Notes under the pieces: model-generated | Told to the model about the DNA's origin: nothing | The model's database searches: none | What the model saw: only the letters and a program-made list of their open reading frames with translations | DNA from: Bradyrhizobium barranii subsp. apii | Lineage (GTDB): Bacteria; Pseudomonadota; Alphaproteobacteria; Rhizobiales; Xanthobacteraceae | Direction of reading: 5' to 3' | DNA: 64,000 bases | Assembly (NCBI RefSeq): GCF_011516635.5 | Contig: NZ_CP096255.1 | Coordinates: 7,438,501-7,502,500, forward strand | Shown here: positions 1 to 11,661 of the stretch, piece after piece | Layout of the letters: every line of letters starts with the position of its first letter | How positions within the stretch are numbered: position 1 is the stretch's first letter | Program-made: the position numbers and the translations under genes

Positions 1-477
1 GCCAACCGGCTCGCCTCGAATTCGCTGCTGGAGGCCGTGGTCTACGCCGCCCGCATCGCCGACGACATCGCCGGCCGCGCGATCCCCTCGCCTGCCCGCC
101 TTCCCGATGCGTTGGTGACGTCGCGTGGCGGCATGACGGACGCTGCCGCCGTGAAGCGGTTGCGAACGATGATGAGCGCGCATGTCGGCGTGATCCGCAA
201 CAGTGACGGGCTTGCGGAGGCCGTGCGCAGCTTCGCCGCAGTCGAACGCGGGCCCGCAAGCATCGCTCTCCGCAACATGGCGGCATCAGCCCTGCTCGTC
301 GCGGCTTCCGCGTGGAGGCGGCGCGAAAGCCGCGGCGCGCATTTCCGCTCCGACCATCCGGCGGATGTCCCCACGCTGGCACAGAGAACGATGACGACGC
401 TCACGGAGGCACGTGAGATCGCGGAGCGCCTGAGCGAGCGTCCGCTGCCACGCACCGCCCGACCGATGATCGCCTGA
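1..477 (+). CDS. nadB: L-aspartate oxidase, C-terminal part (cut by window edge)
   Basis: The frame is open from base 1 and begins ANRLASNSLLE, the conserved FAD/substrate-pocket segment of L-aspartate oxidase (succinate dehydrogenase/fumarate reductase flavoprotein family). About 158 residues are visible, covering the end of the capping region and the helical C-terminal domain; the start lies outside the window. The enzyme oxidises L-aspartate to iminoaspartate in the cytoplasm, the first step of de novo NAD synthesis with NadA. Its TGA overlaps the next ATG by one base (TGATG), so it is translationally coupled to nadC. The identity rests on the motif plus the nadC partner. Confidence 0.9.
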   Translation, partial: ANRLASNSLLEAVVYAARIADDIAGRAIPSPARLPDALVTSRGGMTDAAAVKRLRTMMSAHVGVIRNSDGLAEAVRSFAAVERGPASIALRNMAASALLVAASAWRRRESRGAHFRSDHPADVPTLAQRTMTTLTEAREIAERLSERPLPRTARPMIA

Positions 478-1367
478 TGGAGTTCCCCATGATCACCCCG
501 ACGTCACTGCTCTATCCCGACGCCTTCCTGTCGCCGCTTGCGATCGACGAGGCCGTGCATCGCGCGCTCGACGAGGATCTCGGCCGCGCCGGCGACATCA
601 CCTCGCTTGCGACGATCCCGGAGGCGACCAAGGCGCAGGCCGTCCTGGTCGCCCGCCAGTCCGGCGTGATCGCCGGCCTGCCGCTGGCGCTGGCGACGCT
701 GCAAAAGCTCTCGCCCGACATCGACGTGCGCGCGCATGTCCGCGACGCCGCACGGGTTGCCCGCGGCCAGCACGTGCTGACGATCACGGGCCCGGCGCGC
801 GCCATCCTCACGGCCGAGCGGACCGCGCTGAATTTCGTCGGCCGGCTGTCGGGCGTCGCGACGCTCACGGCCGACTACGTCGCGCGGACCGAAGGCACGA
901 CAATGCGCATCTGCTGCACGCGCAAGACCACGCCGGGGCTCCGGGCGCTGGAGAAATACGCCGTGCGCTGCGGCGGCGGCTTCAACCACCGCTTCGGGCT
1001 CGACGATGCGATCCTGATCAAGGACAACCACATCGCGGTCGCCGGCGGCATCCGCCCGGTTCTGGAGCGCGCCCGCGCGCATGCCGGTCATCTCGTCAAG
1101 ATCGAGATCGAGGTCGATACGCTCGCGCAACTCCGCGAGGTGCTCGGCACCGGGCTCGCCGATGCCGTGCTGCTCGACAACATGGACCTCGCGACGCTGC
1201 GCGAGGCGGTGCGGCTCAACGAAGGGCGCCTCCAGCTGGAGGCATCCGGCGGCGTCACGCTGGACTCGATCGCGGCCATCGCGGCGACCGGCGTCGACTA
1301 CGTCTCATCCGGCGCGCTGACACATTCGGCGCCGAATTTCGACTGCGCGCTGGATATCGAGGCGTGA
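477..1367 (+). CDS. nadC: Nicotinate-nucleotide pyrophosphorylase (quinolinate phosphoribosyltransferase)
   Basis: This 296-residue protein has the family's usual length. It converts quinolinate and PRPP to nicotinate mononucleotide, CO2 and PPi. Visible signatures are DLGRAGDITS near the N-terminus, TRKTTPGLR (about residue 148), the quinolinate/PRPP-binding GGGFNHRFGLDDAILIKDNH stretch, and the C-terminal barrel motif LEASGGV. The start overlaps the nadB stop; an internal Met at residue 5 is an alternative. It is the last gene of the nad operon in this window and is followed by a palindromic repeat rather than by another co-directional gene. Confidence 0.96.
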   Translation: MEFPMITPTSLLYPDAFLSPLAIDEAVHRALDEDLGRAGDITSLATIPEATKAQAVLVARQSGVIAGLPLALATLQKLSPDIDVRAHVRDAARVARGQHVLTITGPARAILTAERTALNFVGRLSGVATLTADYVARTEGTTMRICCTRKTTPGLRALEKYAVRCGGGFNHRFGLDDAILIKDNHIAVAGGIRPVLERARAHAGHLVKIEIEVDTLAQLREVLGTGLADAVLLDNMDLATLREAVRLNEGRLQLEASGGVTLDSIAAIAATGVDYVSSGALTHSAPNFDCALDIEA

Positions 1368-1375
1368 GCCACACC

Positions 1376-1459
1376 GTCATGGCCGGGCTTGTCCCGGCCA
1401 TCCACGCCTCACCTCGCAACACAAAGAACGTGGATGCCCGGGACAAGCCCGGGCATGAC
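1376..1459. repeat. Intergenic inverted repeat (GTCATGgCCGGGCTTGtCCCGGcCAT type)
   Basis: The two arms, GTCATGGCCGGGCTTGTCCC... and ...GGGACAAGCCCGGGCATGAC, are near-perfect reverse complements. The whole block can fold as a long hairpin between the convergent nadC and hydrolase genes. A related unit (GTCATGCCCCGGCTTGACCGGGGC...) occurs at 3231-3332, so this is a dispersed repeat family. It could also act as a transcription barrier between the convergent genes. Confidence 0.8.
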
Positions 1460-1475
1460 GAACTTCCGTGAATGA

Positions 1476-2930
1476 TTATCTTCGCTCGCTCACACCCATC
1501 TCGGCGGAGCTCTTGGCTTCCTGGGCGAGCTCGGCAGAGAGCGCGGCGGTCTGGGCCGGGGTGCCCCAGCTCGGTTCTTCGCTGCCGTCGCCCCAGGCGC
1601 GCGGGCGATAGAAGGTGTGGACGCCGGTCTTGTACATCTTCTTCATCTCGGCGACCCAGGACGGACGCACCCAGTAGGCGTGGTAGTGCGTGGACTTGCC
1701 CACTTCGGGCAGCCAGATCTGGCCGTCGAGCATCGCCTTCGAGATCTTTTTCGCGCGCTCCCACATCTCGGGCTCGCGGATCACGTCGGCATTGTTGTCG
1801 CAGGCGAAGGTGAACTGACACGCCAAATGGCGGTGCTTGTTCTGATAGACCGCGCCGCACACGGTGTCCGGATATTTGCCGGAGAAGACGCGGTTCATCA
1901 CGACTTGTGCAACCGCCATCTGGCCACGCACGGCCTCGCCGCGCGATTCGAAATAGACGGCTTCGGCGAGACACTTCTCGGCCTTTGCGCGCGACTTGTC
2001 GTCGAGCGCGAGCCGCTCCGCCGGCGATCTGGCGCGCTGGTTGTCGGCGTTGACCTCGCCCTTCGGCGCGACGCTCTCGCCGCTTTCGATGTCCCTGGCG
2101 ATCTCGGCCGACGGCGGCGACAGCGCGGCCGTCACCTTCATATCAGGATCGGGCATCACGATCAGCGGCTCGGCGCCGGGCTGCCAGCTCTCGATGCTCT
2201 CGAGATTGCCGCCGAGCGAGGAGCTCCCGAAAAACAGGTTCGAGGTCTTGACGCGGAAGGGATCGCGCGGCGCTGCGTCCGGAAGGGTCGCCCGCTTCAG
2301 CGCCTCGAGCGGCTGGACCGCGAACGCGCGCGCTGCGTCGCTGGCTTGTGGCGGATTGGAATATTGCGGCAGCGGCGGCGCGCGCAGCGCTTCCTGAAGC
2401 TCGGAATCGAGCGCCGCCGCGGACTCCGGCGACATGATTTGCGGCAACGCGGCGGTCTTGGCGCCGAACACCGAGCTGTTCGATGTCGCGGGATCTTGCT
2501 GTGCCGGCGCGGCCGATGGTGCGGTCGTCTCGGGAGCCTGCGTGGGCGTGACGCTTGCGAGGCGATCCCCCTTCATGGAGCGATCGACCTTGGGAAAATC
2601 GGCGGCCTGGTACCGCGGCGGCGCCTGAAGCGCAGGATTGCGGCTGATCGCGCCGGTGACGTCGCGACCATCGAGGCTCGCGAGGCGAACCATCGCGCTC
2701 TGCGGAAGCGACGTGCCGATCGGACGGGAAAAGCTGTAGGTGGCGAGCTGGATCGAGGACGCGGCGGAAAACACCTGCTTCTGCCAGCGCTCGGCGACGC
2801 CGGGCTGACGCGCCAGCAACGACGCGATATCCTGATAGCCGGTCTCTCTCGGCATCAATGCGAAGATGCAGAGACCGATTCCGAAGGACGCGAACCGCGC
2901 GCCCTTCGGATGGTTACGCAACACTGACAT
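1476..2930 (-). CDS. SleB-type cell wall hydrolase
   Basis: The protein is 484 residues from the ATG at 2930; an upstream TTG in frame is less likely. The N-terminus has one hydrophobic segment (about residues 12-28, FGIGLCIFALMP), consistent with a signal anchor. A long low-complexity Pro/Ala/Ser-rich middle follows. The C-terminal third carries the hydrolase_2 (SleB) domain with CLAEAVYFESRGE, GQMAVAQVVMNRV and the later STHYHAYWVRP segment. The family consists of N-acetylmuramyl hydrolases/lytic transglycosylases; the catalytic Glu is expected in YFESRGE. It is probably periplasmic and acts in peptidoglycan remodelling. Convergent with nadC. The domain is certain, the exact substrate is not. 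Confidence 0.85.
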   Translation of the reverse strand: MSVLRNHPKGARFASFGIGLCIFALMPRETGYQDIASLLARQPGVAERWQKQVFSAASSIQLATYSFSRPIGTSLPQSAMVRLASLDGRDVTGAISRNPALQAPPRYQAADFPKVDRSMKGDRLASVTPTQAPETTAPSAAPAQQDPATSNSSVFGAKTAALPQIMSPESAAALDSELQEALRAPPLPQYSNPPQASDAARAFAVQPLEALKRATLPDAAPRDPFRVKTSNLFFGSSSLGGNLESIESWQPGAEPLIVMPDPDMKVTAALSPPSAEIARDIESGESVAPKGEVNADNQRARSPAERLALDDKSRAKAEKCLAEAVYFESRGEAVRGQMAVAQVVMNRVFSGKYPDTVCGAVYQNKHRHLACQFTFACDNNADVIREPEMWERAKKISKAMLDGQIWLPEVGKSTHYHAYWVRPSWVAEMKKMYKTGVHTFYRPRAWGDGSEEPSWGTPAQTAALSAELAQEAKSSAEMGVSERR

Positions 2931-3230
2931 CGACACGCTCACGCTACGCTTACGCCAGAAAAATCGAACCGCAGTACGTCCGTACAATTCGATCTTTATC
3001 GTCAGTATCCAATTTAGGTTGCCGGGGCGTTAATCGGCGTTGCGCGTGCGGCACACTCAAGCGATTGCAGGCGGTTTCACGGGCAATGATGCACGTTGGT
3101 AAACGCCGCCTCTCGTAAAGCGGTAAACATTCGGTCAACGCGAATGGTGAAGGAACTCTTGCGCGCGCGTATCATTACGGGACGCGCGACGGGTTCCGTT
3201 GTTTGTGCGCAGTGAGTCCGCTTCATCGGT
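2931..3230. other. Intergenic region upstream of the hydrolase gene
   Basis: About 300 bases with no convincing gene. It is somewhat AT-richer than the flanks and presumably holds the hydrolase promoter. No recognisable RNA gene or strong operator was seen; short overlapping reading frames here have no coding character. Confidence 0.5.
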
Positions 3231-3332
3231 GTCATGCCCCGGCTTGACCGGGGCATCCAGTACGCCGCGGCCTGTCCGCTCAACCACAACGGCCTCGGCG
3301 TACTGGATCGCCCGGTCAAGCCGGGCGATGAC
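3231..3332. repeat. Intergenic inverted repeat, same family as 1376-1459
   Basis: Arms GTCATGCCCCGGCTTGACCG... and ...CCCGGTCAAGCCGGGCGATGAC pair across a middle where ATCCAGTACGCCG pairs with CGGCGTACTGGAT. The family resemblance to the nadC-side copy lies in the GTCATG...CCGGCTTG core. It lies between the ppdK terminator and the hydrolase upstream region. Confidence 0.8.
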
Positions 3333-3384
3333 ACCGAGTGTGTGGCGCTCGCAAAGACGCGTGGATGGAGTGTCGTCTGAAATG

Positions 3385-3411
3385 AAAAGAGGCGGGGCTT
3401 TGCCCCGCCTC
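3385..3411 (-). terminator. Rho-independent terminator of ppdK
   Basis: A perfect 10-bp stem GAGGCGGGGC / GCCCCGCCTC with a TTT loop. On the minus strand it is followed by TTTT, 27 bases after the ppdK stop codon. Confidence 0.85.
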
Positions 3412-3437
3412 TCTCAACTCAATCCTGATCTTGCCGC

Positions 3438-6389
<2,952 letters not shown>

Positions 6390-6485
6390 AGCTTGCACAC
6401 AACCTGCGAGAGGAAAGGGAAATCGCGCGCCTTACACCACTTTGGGCAGGCCCGCGCAAGTCGAAGAGTTCCGGAAAATGAAGGC

Positions 6486-6641
6486 CTAGAGATGGAGCCA
6501 CTTCAACAATCCGAGCCCGATCGCACCATTTATGATGAGAAAGATCGCGACGATCAGGTTGAGAAGGCGCGGCATGATCAGGATGAGCACGCCCGCAAGC
6601 AGCGACAGAAGCGGCGAGATGTGGGCGACGGTGATGTGCAT
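6486..6641 (-). CDS. Small DUF3096-family membrane protein
   Basis: A 51-residue frame that starts MHITVAHISPLLSLLAGVLI and continues with the MPRLLN turn and a second hydrophobic stretch IVAIFLIINGAIGLGLL before a KWLHL end. Two short transmembrane helices around a Pro-Arg turn are typical of DUF3096. A GGAAAG Shine-Dalgarno lies six bases upstream of the ATG. It lies downstream of the ppdK start on the same strand and is divergent from the DUF1236 gene. The function of the family is unknown. Confidence 0.8.
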   Translation of the reverse strand: MHITVAHISPLLSLLAGVLILIMPRLLNLIVAIFLIINGAIGLGLLKWLHL

Positions 6642-6864
6642 GAATTGTCTTTCCGTGACGTGAGGCGAATCGCGGCTGGATCATACCGGACCGGGTTCCG
6701 CGGGTAGAGACGCACAAGGCGCGAACAGGTTCCCGGCTTCGCGAAAACTGCCCGAAATTGCCGCTGATGCGGCAGGGCTTTTCCCGGAACATTGCGAAGG
6801 GGACATGCATTGGCAACCGGTCGCGCCAGTAGCGCCGGCTGAAATCAGTTCGAAGGAGTTGCCC

Positions 6865-7218
6865 ATGCGGAACAGGATTCTCGCCCTCGCTGCGCTTGGC
6901 GCCGCGCTCGGCTCGCCGATCGCAGCGTCTGCGCAATCCGGTCTCACCGTTGGCCGCGCGCCTGTCGTCGTCGACAGCGGCCCGACGATTGCGGTCGAAC
7001 AGAGGCCGGCATTCCGCGAATATGTCGTCGAGCAACGTGTGCCGGCCTTCCGTGTCCCGGATCGCGTGGTGGTCGGCGCCACCTTACCTGAAAGCGGCGT
7101 CACTTATTATGACGTGCCGCAACGTTTCGGCGCCACCACCTACCGCTACACCGTCGTAAACGGCGCAACCGTGCTGGTCGAGCCGCGCTCGCGGCGCGTC
7201 GTCGAGGTGATGGATTAG
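6865..7218 (+). CDS. DUF1236-family secreted protein
   Basis: The protein is 117 residues from the ATG at 6865, which has GAAGGAG eight bases upstream. An in-frame start 60 bases earlier lacks this and would hide the signal peptide. Residues 1-23 (MRNRILALAALGAALGSPIA, then ASA) form a signal peptide with an ASA cleavage site. The mature part shows the DUF1236 signatures REYVVEQRVPAFRVPD, VGATLPESGVTYYDVP and a YTVVNGATVLVEPRSRRVV end. It is a small periplasmic protein of unknown function that is frequent in Bradyrhizobium. A repeat and a strong terminator follow. Confidence 0.85.
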   Translation: MRNRILALAALGAALGSPIAASAQSGLTVGRAPVVVDSGPTIAVEQRPAFREYVVEQRVPAFRVPDRVVVGATLPESGVTYYDVPQRFGATTYRYTVVNGATVLVEPRSRRVVEVMD

Positions 7219-7229
7219 ATTCTCGTCTG

Positions 7230-7278
7230 AACGCGTTTTCTTCACGCGAACCGGTATCCACTTCGCTCGAAAACGCTT
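7230..7278. repeat. Short palindromic intergenic repeat
   Basis: ACGCGTTTTCTTCACGCGAA ... CGCTCGAAAACGCTT forms an imperfect inverted repeat (outer arms GCGTTTTC / GAAAACGC). The form is that of a dispersed Bradyrhizobiaceae intergenic palindrome. Only this copy was noticed in the window. Confidence 0.55.
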
Positions 7279-7346
7279 CCGATCAACTCGATGTCCGGCG
7301 CGTCACTTCAATCAGGCTGGCGCGCATCGCGTAGTACGGACATCAG

Positions 7347-7386
7347 GCCCCGCCCGGTTCTCCCCCCGCCGGGCGGGGCTTTTTTT
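7347..7386 (+). terminator. Rho-independent terminator after the DUF1236 gene
   Basis: An 11-bp perfect stem GCCCCGCCCGG / CCGGGCGGGGC is followed by seven T residues on the plus strand. Confidence 0.9.
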
Positions 7387-7405
7387 GGGCCTCGTCTGTG
7401 CACGC

Positions 7406-7439
7406 TCTCGTGTCCCGGGCAAGCGCAGCGCGACCCGGC
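7406..7439. repeat. Left fragment of a REP-like palindrome interrupted by IS110
   Basis: TCTCGTGTCCCGGGCAAGCG and the following bases up to CGACCCGG match the left half of the larger repeat seen whole at 23845-23977 and 50101-50236. The right half resumes at 16635 with GGGACCCAG. The IS110-family element lies between the halves. Confidence 0.6.
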
Positions 7440-7444
7440 AACTG

Positions 7445-7676
7445 TTATGTCGGCTTGACGTTCAGGTAGGGCTTCCTGTCGCGCATCATGGCGTTGAGGA
7501 CCGTCAGCAGCTTCCTGGCGACGGCAATGAGGGCGAGTTTGGCTGGTTTGCCGGCCTGTCGCAATCGTACGTAAAAGACCTTGAACGGATCGGCCCGGCG
7601 GACCGCGTTGAGAGCAGCCATGTAAAGGGCATCACGGACGCGCTTTCGGCCCCCGGCGATCTTACGTTTGCCACGG
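7445..7676 (-). pseudogene. IS110 transposase, C-terminal part (split gene)
   Basis: Translated on the minus strand it reads YRGKRKIAGGRKRVRDALYM..., then a LRQAGKPAKLALIAVARKLL segment, and ends RDRKPYLNVKPT. This is the end of the transposase_20 (IS116/IS110/IS902) domain. It joins in frame to the N-terminal part at 15766-16475 if the intervening insertion and one copy of its 6-bp duplication are removed. It has no start of its own and is inactive as it stands. Confidence 0.85.
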
Positions 7677-7690
7677 TAAGCCGTCGTCCG

Positions 7691-9037
7691 TTAAGAATCC
7701 GAATTGAGCGGGATGGGACATGTGAACGTGCGCCATATCCGGATCAGGAACAGGTCCAAGAAATCTCTCAGCCAGGCGAGGATGCGGCGGAAGTTGTGGC
7801 CTACGGCGGAGAGGACGACGTTGGCGGCGTCTCCTGCGCGGCCTTTGAGGTAGCAGCGCCCGAGGTGACCTTCGGCCTTCAGGTGTCCGATGATGGGCTC
7901 GATGGCGGATCGGCGGCGCAACTCGCGCTTGATGATCCCGAAGACGCCGCGCTTCTGGCCGGAGATGAAGACGCGACGTGGATTTTGAGCGTCGTGGCCG
8001 CGATACCCCTTGTCGACATAGGCCCGCTCGATCGGACAGCCGGTGAGTGCCTCGGTGCGGTCGATGACGTCGCGCAGGGTGTGACCGTCATACGGATTAT
8101 CGGGCAGCGCCCTGACGTGTAGCACGAACAGACCGCCGGGAGCTCGGCGGTTGTTGGTGACGATGGAAGCCTTGACGCCGAACTCGTACGGCGCGGAGGC
8201 CTTGCCCTTGCCGATGCACTCCACCTCCGGGGCATGGAAAGAATAAAGCTTCCAGCCGCGTTGGCGCTGCTGCTGCGAGCGGATCTGGCTGGCCCGGCCA
8301 AGCGGAAGGGCGAACGCCTCCTCCAGGGCTGGCTGGCCGTCGATCTTGCGGCGGATATCGCGGATGATCCGGCCGAGCCTTGAGCGCAGGATACGCAACT
8401 GCCGCTGATGCCGCCTGAATTGTTTGGCATGGGCGTAGCGGCCCGCCATCATCGCGGCGGCCTTGGCGATCCGAGAATAGGACTGCCGCAGCCTGACGCC
8501 GTGCCTTCTCGCCAGGCGGTTGAGCCCCTTGATGGCCGCATGCAGCAGCTTGGCGTCGGTCGGAAAGGTGATGGCCTTTGGCTGCACCGTGGTATCGACC
8601 GTGACCCGCTTGAGGTCCTGGCCGCGTAACGCGCCGGCCTCGTGCGCCACCCGCAGGCTCTCGGCCAGCAGCAGTTCCAGCTTGTCGCCGAGCCGCTTGC
8701 GCCAATGGCTCAGGTCCGATCGCTCGTGCGGGAAGGCGTGCTGGAAGAACTCTTCGCCGGTGAAGTACTGGAAATACGGGTCGTGGACCCAGCGCTCGCA
8801 AATCCCCTCATCGGACAGCCCGTAAATCTGCTTGAGCAACAGCAGCCCGATCATGAAGCGGGTCTCGATCCCCGGCCGGCCGTTCTCGCTGTAGAGCGGC
8901 GCGATCTCGCCGTCGATCCAGTCCCAATCGATCTTGCCGGCCAACAGAACCAGCTCGTGCTTCAGATTGATGATCTGGTCCAGCCGCGCCCGGAACAGGT
9001 CGTTCGATCCCGTCGTCTTGTGCTTCTTCGGTCGCAT
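7691..9037 (-). CDS. IS5-family (IS1182-like) DDE transposase
   Basis: A 448-residue intact transposase. The N-terminal DUF772-type region shows GRPGIETRFMIGLLLLKQIY and a FPHERSDLSHWRKR segment. The DDE catalytic residues are expected in VTVDTTVQPKA, RAYVDKGYRGHD and the RRRSAIEPIIGHLK stretch. The stop codon lies inside the left terminal repeat, so the gene fills its element. Its leader is cut by the IS91-like insertion 42 bases upstream of the ATG, so its native promoter is probably separated from it. The family label (IS5 versus IS1182) is from protein architecture only. Confidence 0.85.
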   Translation of the reverse strand: MRPKKHKTTGSNDLFRARLDQIINLKHELVLLAGKIDWDWIDGEIAPLYSENGRPGIETRFMIGLLLLKQIYGLSDEGICERWVHDPYFQYFTGEEFFQHAFPHERSDLSHWRKRLGDKLELLLAESLRVAHEAGALRGQDLKRVTVDTTVQPKAITFPTDAKLLHAAIKGLNRLARRHGVRLRQSYSRIAKAAAMMAGRYAHAKQFRRHQRQLRILRSRLGRIIRDIRRKIDGQPALEEAFALPLGRASQIRSQQQRQRGWKLYSFHAPEVECIGKGKASAPYEFGVKASIVTNNRRAPGGLFVLHVRALPDNPYDGHTLRDVIDRTEALTGCPIERAYVDKGYRGHDAQNPRRVFISGQKRGVFGIIKRELRRRSAIEPIIGHLKAEGHLGRCYLKGRAGDAANVVLSAVGHNFRRILAWLRDFLDLFLIRIWRTFTCPIPLNSDS

Positions 9038-9444
9038 CGTCCCCTCCGATGCAACACAGAATCATGGTCCGCTGCGAAAGGGAATCTGGAGGGTTCTGTG
9101 AGGTCGCGCTCACGCGAGGGCGCGGCAGGCGCTTATGACGCGACCTCATTGAAGCCGGATTGAACGAAGGCGCGGGAGGCTATTCGCGGTTTTGCAGCTA
9201 TGGGGATTGTTCGAGATCGCCATGCCCGATCTGCTGGCTCGGCGCGTGAGGCAGAGACACAGGAGTGCGCATCCTGGAAGAGTTGAGATCAGACGCGCTT
9301 CGCCTGAGATCGCGATAGGCCTTTTGCTGCATCGGACGGTTGTTGTCGCGCAGTGTGACAGCACGGATTCGACATCGTCCGCGATGATCGAGACGCTGGG
9401 AGCGAAATGACGAATGATGATCGTCGTGCACGACATGACTTGGC

Positions 9445-10695
9445 TCACGATGTGTCGCATCGGAACGGTGATGTTCGAGGGCTGGGGCGTCTGAAGCTAT
9501 GTCGAAAGCGCTCAATGATGCGCATGACGCCACCACAATCGGGACAGGCAGGAACCTCGGCCCAGGTTTGAGCCTCCGAATCCACAGGCGACGGCTGGCC
9601 ATCGTTTGGGGCTGTTCGCTCATGATCGAGAAGTTCGCGGCAAAGGGCGAGCTTGGCAGCGCGATGGCGGTTGGCCATGAAGCCGAAGTGGCGGATGCGG
9701 TGGAAGCCGTCAGGCGGCGTATGAAGCAGGAAACGGCGAATGAACTCATCGGGCTTGAGATTCATGATCTTTGTCGCGCTGTTTTGGCGATAGTCCTTCC
9801 ATGAGAAGGCGACATGATCGTCGTCGAGTGCGACGAGCCGGCTGTTGGCGATCGCGACGCGATGGGTGTAGCGGCCGAGATAGGCCAGGACCTGTGCGGG
9901 TCCGCCGAAGGGCCGCTTGGCGTAAGCAACCCAGTTGATGCGTCGCATGGCGTCGAGGTGGGCCGCAAAGGCAGCCGGCTCGGCCAGAGCTCCGAGATCG
10001 CCGAAGAAACGCAAGGCACCGGAGTTGAAGGCTGCCGACAGACGTTTGAGAAAAAGTGTGCGAAATAGTCTGGACAACGGTTTGACGGCCAGGAAGAAGT
10101 TCGGTCGGCAAGCGGTCCAGCGCGCGCCATCGGGCGAGAGGCCGCCACCCGGAACGACGCAATGGACGTGGGGATGATGCATCAGCGTCTGTCCCCAGGT
10201 GTGGAGGACGGCGACGCCGCCGATCGCACCGCCGAGCCGGCGTGGATTGGCGGCGAGCGTCGTCATCGCCTCGGCGGCAGCCTTGAACAGGATGGCATAG
10301 ACGACGGCCTTGTTCTGGAAAGCGATCGCGGCGATCGGTGCGGGAAGTGTAAAGACGACGTGGAAATAGGGAACCGGAAGCAGGTCGGCTTGACGCGCGG
10401 CGAGCCACGCGGCTCGGGCTCTCCCCTGACACTTCGGACAGTGCCGATTGCGGCAGGAATTATAGGCAACGCGTGTCGTGCCGCAGTCGTCGCAAGCCTG
10501 CATGTGGCCGCCGAGCGCCTCGGTCCGGCACGCAACGATCGCGCTCATCACGCGCCGCTCGACCCGCCCCAGATGACCGGCATGTACACGGCGATAGGCG
10601 TCGCCATGCCGGCGCAGAATATCGGCAATCTCGATGGCGGGCCTGTTGGAGCGGATGTCGGAGCGGGTCATGACCCGCATCCCGCTGCGGGTCAT
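9445..10695 (-). CDS. IS91-family HUH (Y1/Y2) transposase
   Basis: A 416-residue protein. The N-terminal zinc-binding domain has CDDCGTTRVAYNSCRNRHCP and KCQ. The HUH metal motif is HHPHVHCVVPGGG (about residue 173). The tyrosine region is VLAYLGRYTHRVAIANSRL, with the nucleophile Tyr expected here. A second CPDCGG knuckle lies near the C-terminus. It catalyses single-strand rolling-circle transposition. Its ATG overlaps the stop of the upstream recombinase gene by four bases, so the two are co-translated. It differs from copy 2 at one visible residue (NWVAYAK here, NWVVYAK there). Confidence 0.92.
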   Translation of the reverse strand: MTRSGMRVMTRSDIRSNRPAIEIADILRRHGDAYRRVHAGHLGRVERRVMSAIVACRTEALGGHMQACDDCGTTRVAYNSCRNRHCPKCQGRARAAWLAARQADLLPVPYFHVVFTLPAPIAAIAFQNKAVVYAILFKAAAEAMTTLAANPRRLGGAIGGVAVLHTWGQTLMHHPHVHCVVPGGGLSPDGARWTACRPNFFLAVKPLSRLFRTLFLKRLSAAFNSGALRFFGDLGALAEPAAFAAHLDAMRRINWVAYAKRPFGGPAQVLAYLGRYTHRVAIANSRLVALDDDHVAFSWKDYRQNSATKIMNLKPDEFIRRFLLHTPPDGFHRIRHFGFMANRHRAAKLALCRELLDHERTAPNDGQPSPVDSEAQTWAEVPACPDCGGVMRIIERFRHSFRRPSPRTSPFRCDTS

Positions 10696-11594
10696 CCAGG
10701 TGGCGTCACCTCCAGCGACAGGCGATCGAGCGGGCTCTGCGTCGCTCGGATCGTATCGGTGGCGACCTGCGTGTAGCGCGCTGTCGACGACAAATTATTG
10801 TGCCCGAGCAAGACCTGGATGATCCGGATATCGGTTCCGTTCTCGAGAAGATGTGTCGCGAAGCTGTGGCGCAGCGTGTGCGGCGTGACGCGCTTGGTCA
10901 GGCCCGCAGCCTTCACCGCCGACCGGCAGGCGGCATGCAGCACGGTCTGATCGATCGGATGATCTTCGTCACGACCAGGGAACAGATAAAGCCGCGGCCG
11001 GGCGAGCCGCCAGTAGGTGCGCAGGATGCCCAGCAGCTGGGGCGACAGCATCACGTTGCGATCCTTCGCGCCCTTGCCGTGGCGCACCTGGATGACGCCG
11101 CGGGCGCTGTCGATGTCTTCGATCCGCAGTCCCGCAACCTCCGAGGCCCTGAGCCCGGCCGCATAGGCGGTGGTGAGCGCGGCGCGGCTCTTCAGGCTCG
11201 ATACCGCTTCAAGAAACTGAACCACTTCGTCGGCGCTGAGAACGACCGGCAGCTTGCGCGGTTCTCGCGCATAGGGAATGCGCTCTGGGATGAGCGCCTC
11301 GCCGAGCGTGACGCCGTAGAAAAACCGTAGCGCACAGACGATCTGGTTCAGCGCCGGCCATGAGATGCCGGTCGAGACCAAATGCACCTGGAAGGCGCGG
11401 ACGTCTTCCAGCTCTAACCGGTCAGGCGATCGGCCAAAATAGCGGCTGAACTTCGAAACCGCGCTGATGTAGGATCTTTGCGTCGCCGGCGACAGATTGC
11501 GGACGGTCATGTCTTCGATCATGCGGCGGCGAAGAGGGCTCAAATCGGCCATCTCGATACTCCTGTCTGAGGGGGTGGGCTCCAACACCCACAT
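10692..11594 (-). CDS. Tyrosine recombinase (phage-integrase family) of the IS91-like element
   Basis: A 300-residue protein with an N-terminal SAM-like core-binding domain (about residues 18-105) and a C-terminal catalytic domain. Visible catalytic residues are Arg in GLRASEVAGL, the HTLRHSFATHLLENG box (His-x-x-Arg) and the Tyr in SSTARYTQV. The protein resembles XerC/XerD-type enzymes. It is the first gene of a two-gene unit with the HUH transposase, an arrangement that appears identically in copy 2. It may resolve or stabilise circular intermediates, which is inference. Copy 2 has Leu instead of Pro just before the HTLRH box. Confidence 0.92.
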   Translation of the reverse strand: MWVLEPTPSDRSIEMADLSPLRRRMIEDMTVRNLSPATQRSYISAVSKFSRYFGRSPDRLELEDVRAFQVHLVSTGISWPALNQIVCALRFFYGVTLGEALIPERIPYAREPRKLPVVLSADEVVQFLEAVSSLKSRAALTTAYAAGLRASEVAGLRIEDIDSARGVIQVRHGKGAKDRNVMLSPQLLGILRTYWRLARPRLYLFPGRDEDHPIDQTVLHAACRSAVKAAGLTKRVTPHTLRHSFATHLLENGTDIRIIQVLLGHNNLSSTARYTQVATDTIRATQSPLDRLSLEVTPPG

Positions 11595-11661
11595 CCTCTC
11601 AGCCAGGAGGCGATCTATGCCACCTTGCCCCCTACGCCGCGGCAGCGGCTTCGTTCAATCC

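Larger units (their letters stand above)
9080..11661 (-). mobile_element. IS91-like element with tyrosine recombinase, copy 1
   Basis: The ends are set by comparison with copy 2 (46675-49256). Both are 2582 bases, begin GGGAATCTGGAGGGTTCTG and end CTTCGTTCAATCC, and identity stops exactly there in both flanks. It carries two overlapping minus-strand genes, recombinase then transposase. The left end has a subterminal palindrome GAGGTCGCG...CGCGACCTC, and GGATTGAACGAAG at 9157-9169 is the exact inverse of the right terminus. No target duplication was seen, as expected for rolling-circle transposition. Confidence 0.85.

Noticed and set aside
42..455. Long minus-strand frame opposite nadB
   Set aside because: Antisense frame of a high-GC gene with no family features; nadB motifs are clear on the plus strand.
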